Below, in pieces: positions 33,383-39,812 of a stretch of DNA of 64,000 nucleotides. Source of the DNA: Christensenellaceae bacterium. GTDB lineage: Bacteria; Bacillota; Clostridia; Christensenellales; Christensenellaceae. A program made the translations under genes and the position numbers. Below the pieces are notes generated by a model. It had not been told where the DNA came from. It worked only from the letters and a program-made list of their open reading frames with translations, and made no database searches. The DNA is taken from positions 1,860,001 to 1,924,000 of the forward strand of contig AP025580.1 in NCBI GenBank assembly GCA_022846035.1, given 5' to 3'. Each line of letters starts with the position of its first letter. Position 1 is the stretch's first letter.

Positions 33383-33512
33383 CTCTCATATCTGCATAGC
33401 AAGTTTGGTTTAACCAACCGAAGTGTTCAAAGCAAGTGACCTGGAGATGGAATTACGCAGTCTGTTTCACCTCAACCATTCCGTCGTTTTGCCGTATTCA
33501 GTTTTTAGCCGA

Positions 33513-33764
33513 TCAATAGTATCGGATTTGCCCTTCCGGGGCATAGAGGTCAATCTTGTCGTGTCGTCGTCCTTTTTGGACTCGAACCGCTATGGTTCCG
33601 CACCTTTTGCACTCATACTTGATTTTCCCCTCATCATTTCTATAACCGTAAAGTAATTCTCCGCAGTTGGAGCAGTACATCGGTATAGGTGTCCAATTAT
33701 CATTTGTCACGCACATCACCTCATTAAGTTCCTTGACGCTCTCAGGGCTGATGAATGGTGGCAT
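33513..33764 (-). CDS. Small zinc-ribbon protein
   Basis: 83 residues from ATG 33764 (MPPFISPESVKEL). Two CxxC knuckles, MYCSNCGELL and YECKRCGTIAV, make a single zinc ribbon. A basic patch follows. It starts directly after the stop of the gene upstream (TAAGGATG) and is the last gene of the PolY operon before the tandem terminators. It is possibly a nucleic-acid-binding accessory of the repair/regulation operon. Function is not known. Confidence 0.65.
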   Translation of the reverse strand: MPPFISPESVKELNEVMCVTNDNWTPIPMYCSNCGELLYGYRNDEGKIKYECKRCGTIAVRVQKGRRHDKIDLYAPEGQIRYY

Positions 33765-33766
33765 CC

Positions 33767-34030
33767 TTAGAGAACTGCTCTTTTCTTGCCTTCTACAAAC
33801 CACTTTCCGTTTTCTTCATCGAAAAGGAAGGTTTCCGTGCCGCATATCATCACCGTGTAACGAAGCCCTGTTCCACCGACCTTGGTCGATGCCGCACGAC
33901 AGCAGTGCCTTACACGGTCAATCTCGTAGACCTCACCATCTTCAAATTTGATTTTTCGGGGTCGAGCCGTTCCATCCGTCTTATGGGTAACATCGACTTC
34001 CACATATACCTTGCGCCGTTCTTCTTCCAT
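33767..34030 (-). CDS. Conserved small protein of the PolY operon
   Basis: 87 residues, beta-rich in appearance: RRKVYVEVDVTHKTDGTARPRKIKFEDGEVYEIDRV, then GLRYTVMICGTETFLFDEENGKWFVE. Similar short proteins accompany dinB-like genes in Gram-positive mobile elements. Their function is unknown. The ATG lies 2 bases beyond the upstream stop and behind AGGTGTAAGG, so translation is tightly coupled to the UmuD-like gene. Confidence 0.65.
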   Translation of the reverse strand: MEEERRKVYVEVDVTHKTDGTARPRKIKFEDGEVYEIDRVRHCCRAASTKVGGTGLRYTVMICGTETFLFDEENGKWFVEGKKRAVL

Positions 34031-34032
34031 CC

Positions 34033-34365
34033 TTACACCTCATAATTCTTCATACTGGCAACCAGCCTACCAAAATGACGGTAGCCATCCAATGGCTTGT
34101 CAGAAACTTTGAACTTAGGACGATCATCGCCGGAATTGTTCAGATAGCAGGAAAGGTGTCCGTCCTTAAAATCTTTGCTGACATCAAAGATAAGAAACAT
34201 TCCCTCATAAATACCGTAGTGGGTGAAATGGTTTCCTCCATCTGCACGGAAAATAATCAGATCATTACTGCACCCCTGCAACAAACAGGACGGCATCGAA
34301 ACATAGGTTTCGATCTCATCGGGCACAACAATTTCATCAATCTTGTTACTGCTTGTACTAATCAT
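34033..34365 (-). CDS. S24/UmuD-like protein without obvious catalytic serine
   Basis: 110 residues from ATG 34365 (AAGGAGGT seven bases upstream; the longer frame runs into polY). The central pattern NDLIIFRADGGNHFTHYGIYEGMFLIFDVS matches the beta-sheet of LexA/UmuD S24 domains, where a GDSM serine would normally stand. Here the segment has no serine. A Lys of the dyad is also not apparent. It lies between polY and small operon genes, so it may be a non-cleaving UmuD-type partner of the polymerase. The fold assignment is by pattern only. Confidence 0.55.
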   Translation of the reverse strand: MISTSSNKIDEIVVPDEIETYVSMPSCLLQGCSNDLIIFRADGGNHFTHYGIYEGMFLIFDVSKDFKDGHLSCYLNNSGDDRPKFKVSDKPLDGYRHFGRLVASMKNYEV

Positions 34366-34375
34366 ACTGACCTCC

Positions 34376-35611
34376 TTAACAAAGCACCCCGGTCGGCATA
34401 GTAATCTCAGGCTTTTCACTCGGCATCCGGAGATTTTGAAAAAGAATGCCGTTGCGGATGCTGTTCTTGCCGAACCGCTGGCGAATGGTTTCAATGCACT
34501 GGTCGAGCCTTTCTGCTTTCTCAATCTTTTCGATATTCATAAACAAATCGACTTGTCGGGGCGTGTCCTGTGGCACCAAGTTGATTGCCTGAATCGTGAC
34601 TGAGCGAATCGGGTTCCTCCAGTCGTATCTTTTTTCAAAGAGGGCAAAAGCCGCTTTTGCGATCAGCATTGGGGATTGTGTGGGCATATCCAATGCCGTT
34701 TGCCATTGCTTTGAAAAAAGTGTGTTGTCCCGTATGTGAATGGCGACTCCATCCGCACACTTTTTGTGGACACGGAGTTTATGTCCGATGTCCTGCGTCA
34801 ATTCAAGAAAGACGGGCCACACCTGCTCGTCGTTCTCCAAATCTTCGATGGTAGTAATTCCGTGTCCCACGCTCTTAACCGGAGAAACAAAGTCGGCGTT
34901 CATAACACGGGATCGGTCATTACCGTTTGCATACTGCCAAAGGGCAATTCCGTTTTTACCGAGCCGTCGGTTCAGAAAGTCAGGATCGGTCTTAGCTAAA
35001 TCGCCAATGGTTCTAATGCAATAGCTATCTAATACACGCTGCGTTGCCCGTCCCACACCGAGCAAGTCCGCTGCGGGGAGTCCCCATATTTTGTCTCGGA
35101 AAGTGTCTTTCGGTATGACCGTCACAGCATCCGGCTTTTTCATATCCGAGCCGAGTTTGGCAAATATCTTATTGAAAGACACGCCGACTGAGATGGTCAA
35201 CCCCAGCTCAAACTTGATTGTTTCTCTTATGTCATTTGCCACCTTTTCAGGGGAACCAAAGGTGTAGTCTGTTCCGCTGATGTCAAGCCAGCACTCATCC
35301 ATCCCATACGGCTCAACTTGATCTGTGTAGCGCTGGTAGACATTTCTTGCCAGCTTGGAATATTTGATGTACTCCTCAAAGTGCGGAGGCACAACAACAA
35401 GATTTCTGCACTTCTGCTTCGCTTGCCACACTGCATCACCTGTTTTTACATCAAATGCTTTGGCGGCATAGTTTTTGGCGAGGACTATACCGTGCCTTTC
35501 TTCCACCGAGCCGCAGACAGCGACCGGATACTTTCTCAAAGCTGGGTCGAGCATACATTCAACGCTGGCATAGAAGTTATTCATATCACAATGCAGTATT
35601 GATCTGCTCAA
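34376..35611 (-). CDS. Y-family DNA polymerase (UmuC/DinB-like)
   Basis: 411 residues starting at TTG 35611 with AAGGTGA upstream. The palm motif HCDMNNFYASVE carries Asp9. The second metal site is YGMDECWLD (Asp~104, Glu~105). SVGVSFNKIFAKLGSDMKKPD follows, then a helix-hairpin-helix LLGVGRATQRVL and a little-finger domain. It performs error-prone lesion bypass. In ICEs it may help copy damaged single-stranded DNA after transfer. Its promoter overlaps operator boxes of the divergently encoded repressor, so it is expected to be induced by DNA damage or cell-state signals through ImmA. Confidence 0.93.
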   Translation of the reverse strand: MSRSILHCDMNNFYASVECMLDPALRKYPVAVCGSVEERHGIVLAKNYAAKAFDVKTGDAVWQAKQKCRNLVVVPPHFEEYIKYSKLARNVYQRYTDQVEPYGMDECWLDISGTDYTFGSPEKVANDIRETIKFELGLTISVGVSFNKIFAKLGSDMKKPDAVTVIPKDTFRDKIWGLPAADLLGVGRATQRVLDSYCIRTIGDLAKTDPDFLNRRLGKNGIALWQYANGNDRSRVMNADFVSPVKSVGHGITTIEDLENDEQVWPVFLELTQDIGHKLRVHKKCADGVAIHIRDNTLFSKQWQTALDMPTQSPMLIAKAAFALFEKRYDWRNPIRSVTIQAINLVPQDTPRQVDLFMNIEKIEKAERLDQCIETIRQRFGKNSIRNGILFQNLRMPSEKPEITMPTGVLC

Positions 35612-35649
35612 CTAAATCACCTTATTTCTTGGAAATTCTGCGAAACCTC

Positions 35650-35769
35650 TTGACAAACCAAAGTGTCGTGTTGTATCATATGAACACGACATAAGTGTCG
35701 TTGTTGTGATTCAGATTATAGCACGACACCAATGTCGTGTCAATAAGAAGTGACGAAAAAAGTGTCGTG
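35650..35769. promoter_or_regulatory. Divergent polY/immR control region with six operator half-sites
   Basis: For polY (minus strand), TTGACA (35738-35743), 17 bp and TATAAT (35715-35720) form a full-consensus promoter. For the repressor (plus strand), TTGACA (35650-35655), 18 bp and TATCAT (35674-35679). GTGTCGTG or CACGACAC half-sites occur at 35663, 35685, 35695, 35722, 35732 and 35762. The 35722/35732 pair fills the polY spacer and 35663 lies in the repressor promoter spacer. Confidence 0.85.
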
Positions 35770-35805
35770 TTGCTAAAAATAGAAATCTTATGGAGGGAAT
35801 TGATA

Positions 35806-36222
35806 ATGAAGTTCAGCGACAGATTAAAAGGGCTGAGAGAAAAAAATGATATGACGCAGGAGCAGCTTGCAAAGGTTTCCGGTGTTTCCCCCCGTACCAT
35901 ACAGAGATACGAATGTGGAACCTCTCGTCCTCGCTTGGATGCAGCGGAGAAGCTGGCAATGGCACTTAATATTTCCGTGGATCAGCTTCTCGGTACGGAT
36001 GGTTTGCTCGTTGCTCAGGCTGCGGAGCAGTATGGCGCACGAGGTGCCAAGCAAGCGCAACAGCTCACAGATGAAGTAACCGGTTTGTTTACCGGCGGCG
36101 AGTTGGCACAGGATGATATGGATGTTATGATGCAAGCCATTATGGATGCCTATTGGCTTGCGAAAGAGAAAAACAAAAAGTACACCCCAAAAAAGTACCG
36201 TTCTAAGGGCAAGCAGGACTGA
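35806..36222 (+). CDS. immR: XRE-family ICE repressor (ImmR-like)
   Basis: 138 residues from ATG 35806 (GGAGGG nine bases upstream). The helix-turn-helix covers residues ~1-65: LKGLREKNDMTQEQLAKVSGVSPRTIQRYECGT. A helical C-terminus follows (GGELAQDDMDVMMQAIMDAYWLAKEK). It lacks an S24 self-cleavage domain, so relief of repression probably depends on the protease encoded next. It is divergent from the polY operon across the six-box operator region and is expected to repress both that operon and itself, as ImmR does in ICEBs1. Confidence 0.88.
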   Translation: MKFSDRLKGLREKNDMTQEQLAKVSGVSPRTIQRYECGTSRPRLDAAEKLAMALNISVDQLLGTDGLLVAQAAEQYGARGAKQAQQLTDEVTGLFTGGELAQDDMDVMMQAIMDAYWLAKEKNKKYTPKKYRSKGKQD

Positions 36223-36289
36223 GTCCCGTTTATAGGACACATTGTATGTTAGAATGGAAACAGGAACAAGCTGAAAAGGGGTGAAGCCG

Positions 36290-36814
36290 ATGTATGTAAG
36301 CACTTCGGAAATCGTACAAAAAGCAAACTCCATCGTTGCTCAATGCGGAACCCGTGATCCTCTCAGAATAGCAAGGGACTTAGGAATCGAGGTAATGTAT
36401 TATCCGTTCAATGAACAGCGTGGAGCATATAAAGTCTTGATGCGTAATCGCTTCATCTTTATCAAAAATGATCTGCATCCGGTTATGGAGAACATCGTGC
36501 TACTTCACGAATTAGGGCACGATGCTTTACACCGGGAGGAAGCCACGAAAGTCGGTGGCTTCAAAGAGTTTGAGATCTTCAATATGCGGGACAACCGTAT
36601 GGAGTACGAAGCCAATCTCTTTGCCGCACAGATTTCCCTATCAGATGAGGACTTCCTTGAACTTGCGGAAAGAGGATACGACACGCAGCAAATCGCACGG
36701 ACATTGAATTCAGATATTAACCTTGTCGCTCTAAAAGCCGATACGCTGATTTCTCAGGGCTACCGTTTGCGCCAGCAGGAACACTGTAACGATTTTCTAA
36801 GATACGACAAATAA
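36290..36814 (+). CDS. immA: ImmA/IrrE-family metallopeptidase
   Basis: 174 residues from ATG 36290 behind AAGGGGTG. An N-terminal helical region precedes the zinc-protease motif in NIVLLHELGHDALH (HExxH), with a downstream Glu in RMEYEANLFAA as the likely third ligand. In ICEBs1 and phages the homologue cleaves the repressor after DNA damage or quorum signals. The gene is paired with the repressor and ends at a plus-strand terminator. Its last 18 codons recur, diverged, at 38867-38920. Confidence 0.92.
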   Translation: MYVSTSEIVQKANSIVAQCGTRDPLRIARDLGIEVMYYPFNEQRGAYKVLMRNRFIFIKNDLHPVMENIVLLHELGHDALHREEATKVGGFKEFEIFNMRDNRMEYEANLFAAQISLSDEDFLELAERGYDTQQIARTLNSDINLVALKADTLISQGYRLRQQEHCNDFLRYDK

Positions 36815-36816
36815 CT

Positions 36817-36848
36817 AAGATGCCACCCTTTCGGATGGCATCTTTTTT
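36817..36848 (+). terminator. Intrinsic terminator after immA
   Basis: An AAGATGCC.../...GGCATCTT stem around CCTTTCGG is followed by TTTTTT, three bases beyond the stop. Confidence 0.85.
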
Positions 36849-36883
36849 ATCACCTTTAATCAGCGTAAGCCGGTTTTGTTTTT

Positions 36884-36988
36884 TTAGCTCAAACCCGAAA
36901 GAGAGCGCATCACCAAGTCGATGTCTTTGTTTTCAAGTTCCTGAATGATGTGCAGGTAGGTTTTTTGCGAGGCAGCGAAAAAGTGCGG
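36884..36988 (-). pseudogene. Orphan 3' gene remnant
   Basis: A 33-codon open tail reads FFAASQKTYLHIIQELENKD and ends VMRSLSGLS before TAA. An upstream frame (ALCLFYERRT) would join it after a one-base shift. It looks like the frameshifted end of a lost ICE gene on the strand opposite to the cargo. I cannot name the family. Confidence 0.4.
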
Positions 36989-37027
36989 CGTTCATAGAAA
37001 AGACACAGGGCGGTAAGATAATTGTGC

Positions 37028-37073
37028 TTGACAAGTTTACTTGGCATTGATATAATAATGACAAGAAAACTTG
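37028..37073 (+). promoter_or_regulatory. Cargo operon promoter with two palindromic operators
   Basis: TTGACA (37028-37033), 17 bp and TATAAT (37051-37056). CAAG-TTTA-CTTG (37032-37043) overlaps the -35 and CAAG-AAAA-CTTG (37062-37073) lies just after the -10. The identical arms 30 bp apart suggest a repressor binding both, most likely the XRE protein of the same operon. Confidence 0.85.
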
Positions 37074-37093
37074 GAAAGGAGCGATTCTGTTCA

Positions 37094-37423
37094 ATGAATA
37101 AAGAGAAGATTTTGGAAAGCAGCCGCAGAGAGAACAAAAACAGGGATTTGGCGGAGATGGAAGTAACCGCGCAGGCAGGAAACAGTGCCGGTCGTGTCGG
37201 TGCTGCGGTCTGCGTTGTTCTCACGCTTATCTTTCGTATCTTTACAAAAACATACTTTCTGAGTCCGTGGGTTGTTTATTTCAGCATTCTTACCACCCAC
37301 ACTCTTGTAAAGTATGCAAGGCTAAAGAGAAAAACCGACTTGATCCTCGGTATTCTCTATTTAGCGATGTGCCTTACATTTCTTGCCTTTTTTGTCCTGC
37401 GGCTTGTGGAGGTCAAGGGATGA
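37094..37423 (+). CDS. DUF6442-type membrane protein
   Basis: 109 residues from ATG 37094 (MNKEKILESSRRENKNRDLAEMEV). A charged N-terminal helix typical of this small membrane family is followed by three hydrophobic helices (VGAAVCVVLTLIF, YFLSPWVVYFSILTTHTLV and LILGILYLAMCLTFLAFFVL). It is the first gene of a four-base-overlap operon with an XRE regulator and a second membrane protein. Such trios are common small cargo in Bacillota. Function is unknown. Confidence 0.75.
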   Translation: MNKEKILESSRRENKNRDLAEMEVTAQAGNSAGRVGAAVCVVLTLIFRIFTKTYFLSPWVVYFSILTTHTLVKYARLKRKTDLILGILYLAMCLTFLAFFVLRLVEVKG

Positions 37424-37626
37424 ATGACGAACTGAAATTGAAAAACAACCTCAAGGAAGCACGCACAGAGAAAAAGCTATCCCAAACACAACTGGCGGAA
37501 ATGATTGGTGTATCGAGAAACACAATCAGTTCCATTGAAACGGGGCAATTCAATCCAACCGCAAAGCTGGCATTGATCCTCTGCATTGCTCTGGACAAGA
37601 AATTTGAAGAACTGTTTTATTTTTAA
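37420..37626 (+). CDS. Small XRE regulator (YozG/Cro-like)
   Basis: 68 residues. ATG overlaps the preceding stop (ATGA). Almost the whole protein is one helix-turn-helix: LKEARTEKKLSQTQLAEMIGVSRNTISSIETGQFNPTAKLAL, ending KFEELFYF. It probably binds the two CAAG-N4-CTTG palindromes at the operon promoter for autoregulation. It belongs to the group of tiny regulators that accompany membrane proteins of the DUF3784/DUF6442 kinds. Confidence 0.88.
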   Translation: MNDELKLKNNLKEARTEKKLSQTQLAEMIGVSRNTISSIETGQFNPTAKLALILCIALDKKFEELFYF

Positions 37627-37637
37627 GGAGGAAGCGA

Positions 37638-37940
37638 ATGGATAATATCGCTCTGTTGATCTTAGGCATATTCATCTCCGTTATTGGAATCGTGAATATG
37701 ACTGGAAATATCAGCACAATACATTCCTACAACCGAAGAAAGGTCAAGGAAGAAGATGTACCGAAGTATGGGAGAGCCGTCGGCACAGGTACGCTTATCA
37801 TCGGTGTATCTTTGATAGCGGCATTTGTCACAACTTTCTGGAGCGAAAAGGCAATGTCTTTCATTGTTATTCCGGCGCTCGTCATCGGCTTGGGCTTTAT
37901 CTTGTATGCACAGTTCAAGTACAATAAGGGAATCTTCTAA
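37638..37940 (+). CDS. DUF3784-type membrane protein
   Basis: 100 residues with three predicted membrane helices (IALLILGIFISVIGIVNMTG, GTLIIGVSLIAAFVTTFW and FIVIPALVIGLGFILYAQF) and a basic loop (SYNRRKVKEEDVPKYGRAVG). The pattern fits DUF3784. It is third gene of the operon, 11 bp after the regulator, behind AAGGAGG. Function is unknown. The regulator-membrane pairing suggests envelope stress or immunity-type roles, as inference. Confidence 0.75.
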   Translation: MDNIALLILGIFISVIGIVNMTGNISTIHSYNRRKVKEEDVPKYGRAVGTGTLIIGVSLIAAFVTTFWSEKAMSFIVIPALVIGLGFILYAQFKYNKGIF

Positions 37941-37960
37941 CTCATTTTTTTGAAAACCTA

Positions 37961-37991
37961 TTGACTGGCACCTTGGGGGATAGCTTATCCT
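37961..37991 (+). promoter_or_regulatory. MerR-type promoter, 19-bp spacer
   Basis: TTGACT (37961-37966), a 19-base spacer and TATCCT (37986-37991), 19 bp upstream of merR copy 2. A GGATA-GCT-TATCC palindrome overlaps the -10 region. The overlong spacer marks a MerR-controlled promoter. Confidence 0.8.
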
Positions 37992-38010
37992 ATATGTGGA
38001 GGTGAGAACA

Positions 38011-38862
38011 ATGCTCATAAATGAAGTATGCAAAGAATGTAACCTGACCAAAAAAGCAGTTGAGTATTACACAGAACAGGGACTAATCCAGCCAAGGATA
38101 AAAGAAAACGGGTATCGGCAGTTCTCCGAGACAGATACTTTGAAGCTCAAGCGAATTGCAGTTTTGCGCGGGCTTGGCTTTTCCGTTCCAGAGATTCGCA
38201 CAATTCTTGAGAATGATAGCCGTACAGCAATTTACGATGTCCTCAACAGGAAAGAGATTGAAATCGTCGAGCTGCAAACAAAGCAGGCATTGATAAAACA
38301 ACTTGCGGAAAGCGGCGATTGGGAGCAAATTGAAGGACAAGTGGAGGCGCTTCAAAACAAGCAATCCATATTGAACCGTATCCTTGATAAGTTTCCGGGC
38401 TTCTATGGAAAATTCGTATGCTTGCACTTCGCTCCGTTTTTGAGCGAAGCAATCACAACGGATGAGCAGAGGGAAGCGTTTGAAACGATCATCCGATACT
38501 TGGACGGCATTTCAATAGCCGTTCCCAGCGATGTGCAGCAGTATCTTGATGAGATTAGAGAAAATGCTGATGCTGCTGTGACGCAAAGCGCATCTGCTGC
38601 ACTTGCGGCAGCTATGGCAGACCCGGAAAAGTATATTCACGACAACAAGGAAATGCTCAAACAATATCGAACAGTTGCGGAATCGGAGGAATATAAGGCA
38701 TCTCCCGCCTACCGGCTGCAAGAGTATCTAAAGCAATTCCAAAGGGAGAGCGGCTATAACGATGTATTCATTCCCGCAATGCAGAGGCTTAGCCCCGCTT
38801 ACTGCGAGTATCACAAATCCCTGCAAGCAGCGAATGAAGTTTTCCTGCGACACTTTCTTTAA
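38011..38862 (+). CDS. MerR-family transcriptional regulator (copy 2)
   Basis: 283 residues from ATG 38011 behind GGAGGTGAG. The N-terminal winged helix is INEVCKECNLTKKAVEYYTEQG with the wing GYRQFSETDTLKLKRI. A dimerisation coil follows, then a ~190-residue effector domain ending GYNDVFIPAMQRLSPAYCEYH, the same ending as merR copy 1. The promoter with 19-bp spacer directly upstream implies autoregulation. The target may be the DUF6442/DUF3784 operon or only itself. The ligand is unknown. Confidence 0.87.
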   Translation: MLINEVCKECNLTKKAVEYYTEQGLIQPRIKENGYRQFSETDTLKLKRIAVLRGLGFSVPEIRTILENDSRTAIYDVLNRKEIEIVELQTKQALIKQLAESGDWEQIEGQVEALQNKQSILNRILDKFPGFYGKFVCLHFAPFLSEAITTDEQREAFETIIRYLDGISIAVPSDVQQYLDEIRENADAAVTQSASAALAAAMADPEKYIHDNKEMLKQYRTVAESEEYKASPAYRLQEYLKQFQRESGYNDVFIPAMQRLSPAYCEYHKSLQAANEVFLRHFL

Positions 38863-38866
38863 TGTG

Positions 38867-38920
38867 TATCGCTTGCGCCAGCAGGAACACTGTAACGAGT
38901 TTCTTAGATATGACAAGTAA
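38867..38920 (+). pseudogene. Second, diverged immA 3' tail
   Basis: 18 codons including stop match the immA end at 36761-36814. All six differences over 54 nt fall in third codon positions, five silent and one Asp to Glu. It is therefore the tail of a related immA gene, not a slipped copy, and marks the far end of the inserted cargo island. Confidence 0.85.
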
Positions 38921-38958
38921 AAAAGCACCTGCGCTCAAATTGAAGCGCAGGTGCTTTC
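38921..38958. terminator. Bidirectional terminator at cargo island end
   Basis: AAGCACCTGCGCT pairs with AGCGCAGGTGCTT across a short loop, with A and T flanks. Confidence 0.75.
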
Positions 38959-38999
38959 GCGTCCACAGATTGCTACCTTTAATTGGATTCCATCAGCAA

Positions 39000-39032
39000 G
39001 GATAACCCTATTGTTCGCCAATAGGGTTATCC
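39000..39032 (-). terminator. Hairpin downstream of the lipoprotein gene
   Basis: GGATAACCCTATTG (39000-39013) pairs perfectly with CAATAGGGTTATCC (39019-39032). No good T tract follows on the minus strand, so it may stabilise the mRNA end rather than terminate. Confidence 0.5.
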
Positions 39033-39095
39033 TTTCCCACCTGTATTTTCACTTTGTTTTGTTGCACGATACACGTAATATGCTTTTGAAATGTG

Positions 39096-39812
39096 TTACT
39101 CCACCACGAACGGAATTCCATACTCCTTGGCAAAGGATTCAATATAGCTGTCTGCCGAACCGTAGATGGTGAGGTTGTCGCAACCGTAAAAATTTTCTTC
39201 GTCATCAATACTGGTTAGTGCATCTGTAAAGTGGAGTTCCATTAACCGGCAGCAGTTGGTAAATGTACCAATACCTACTAATTCCTGCACATTCTCGCCG
39301 AGAATGACTTGACACAGGTTAGAGCAATCCCCAAAAGTCAGTCCTCTGAATATGGTTACACCCTCACAGATTACAAGTTCCACTGATTCATTGAGCGTAA
39401 ATACTTGTTCTAATTCTTTTACGCTTTCCGGGATCAATACCGCACGCACAGGGTTATCGTTAGCAAAAACGTAATCATAGAAACCCGTAACCGGCTTGCC
39501 CTCAATCTCTTCAGGGATGACAACAACGGTATCGCTGCCCGTATAGCTTCTGATTTTGATACCATCATCCTCTACATCATAGGTGAAGTCTTCTGCCGGA
39601 GCGACTGCATGGTTGCGAAGCATTTCTTCGGTGATTGGGGAATTAGGGTCAACCTTGGTGTTCTGCGTCTTGTGATCTTCCTCTTCTGCGGTCACAGTGT
39701 TGTCCGTACTGCCGGTCGTGCCATCCGTGGTCTTGCCGCCGCAGGCCGTCATACCCAGCACCAGAACAAGTGTCAGAAACAGCACTGGAAGCTTCTTATT
39801 CATTTTGCTCAT
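39096..39812 (-). CDS. BspA-type leucine-rich repeat lipoprotein
   Basis: 238 residues. The signal peptide KLPVLFLTLVLVLGMTAC has its lipobox Cys at about residue 24. A Gly/Thr/Asn-rich linker follows, then irregular leucine-rich repeats of the LRR_5/BspA kind (VVVIPEEIEGKPVTGFYDYVF, AVLIPESVKELEQVF, CQVILGENVQELVGIG, LTIYGSADSYIESFAKE). It is probably anchored on the cell surface and could mediate adhesion. AAGGAGAAAAT precedes ATG 39812. It stands alone between cargo and transfer module, so it may be captured cargo. Confidence 0.8.
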   Translation of the reverse strand: MSKMNKKLPVLFLTLVLVLGMTACGGKTTDGTTGSTDNTVTAEEEDHKTQNTKVDPNSPITEEMLRNHAVAPAEDFTYDVEDDGIKIRSYTGSDTVVVIPEEIEGKPVTGFYDYVFANDNPVRAVLIPESVKELEQVFTLNESVELVICEGVTIFRGLTFGDCSNLCQVILGENVQELVGIGTFTNCCRLMELHFTDALTSIDDEENFYGCDNLTIYGSADSYIESFAKEYGIPFVVE

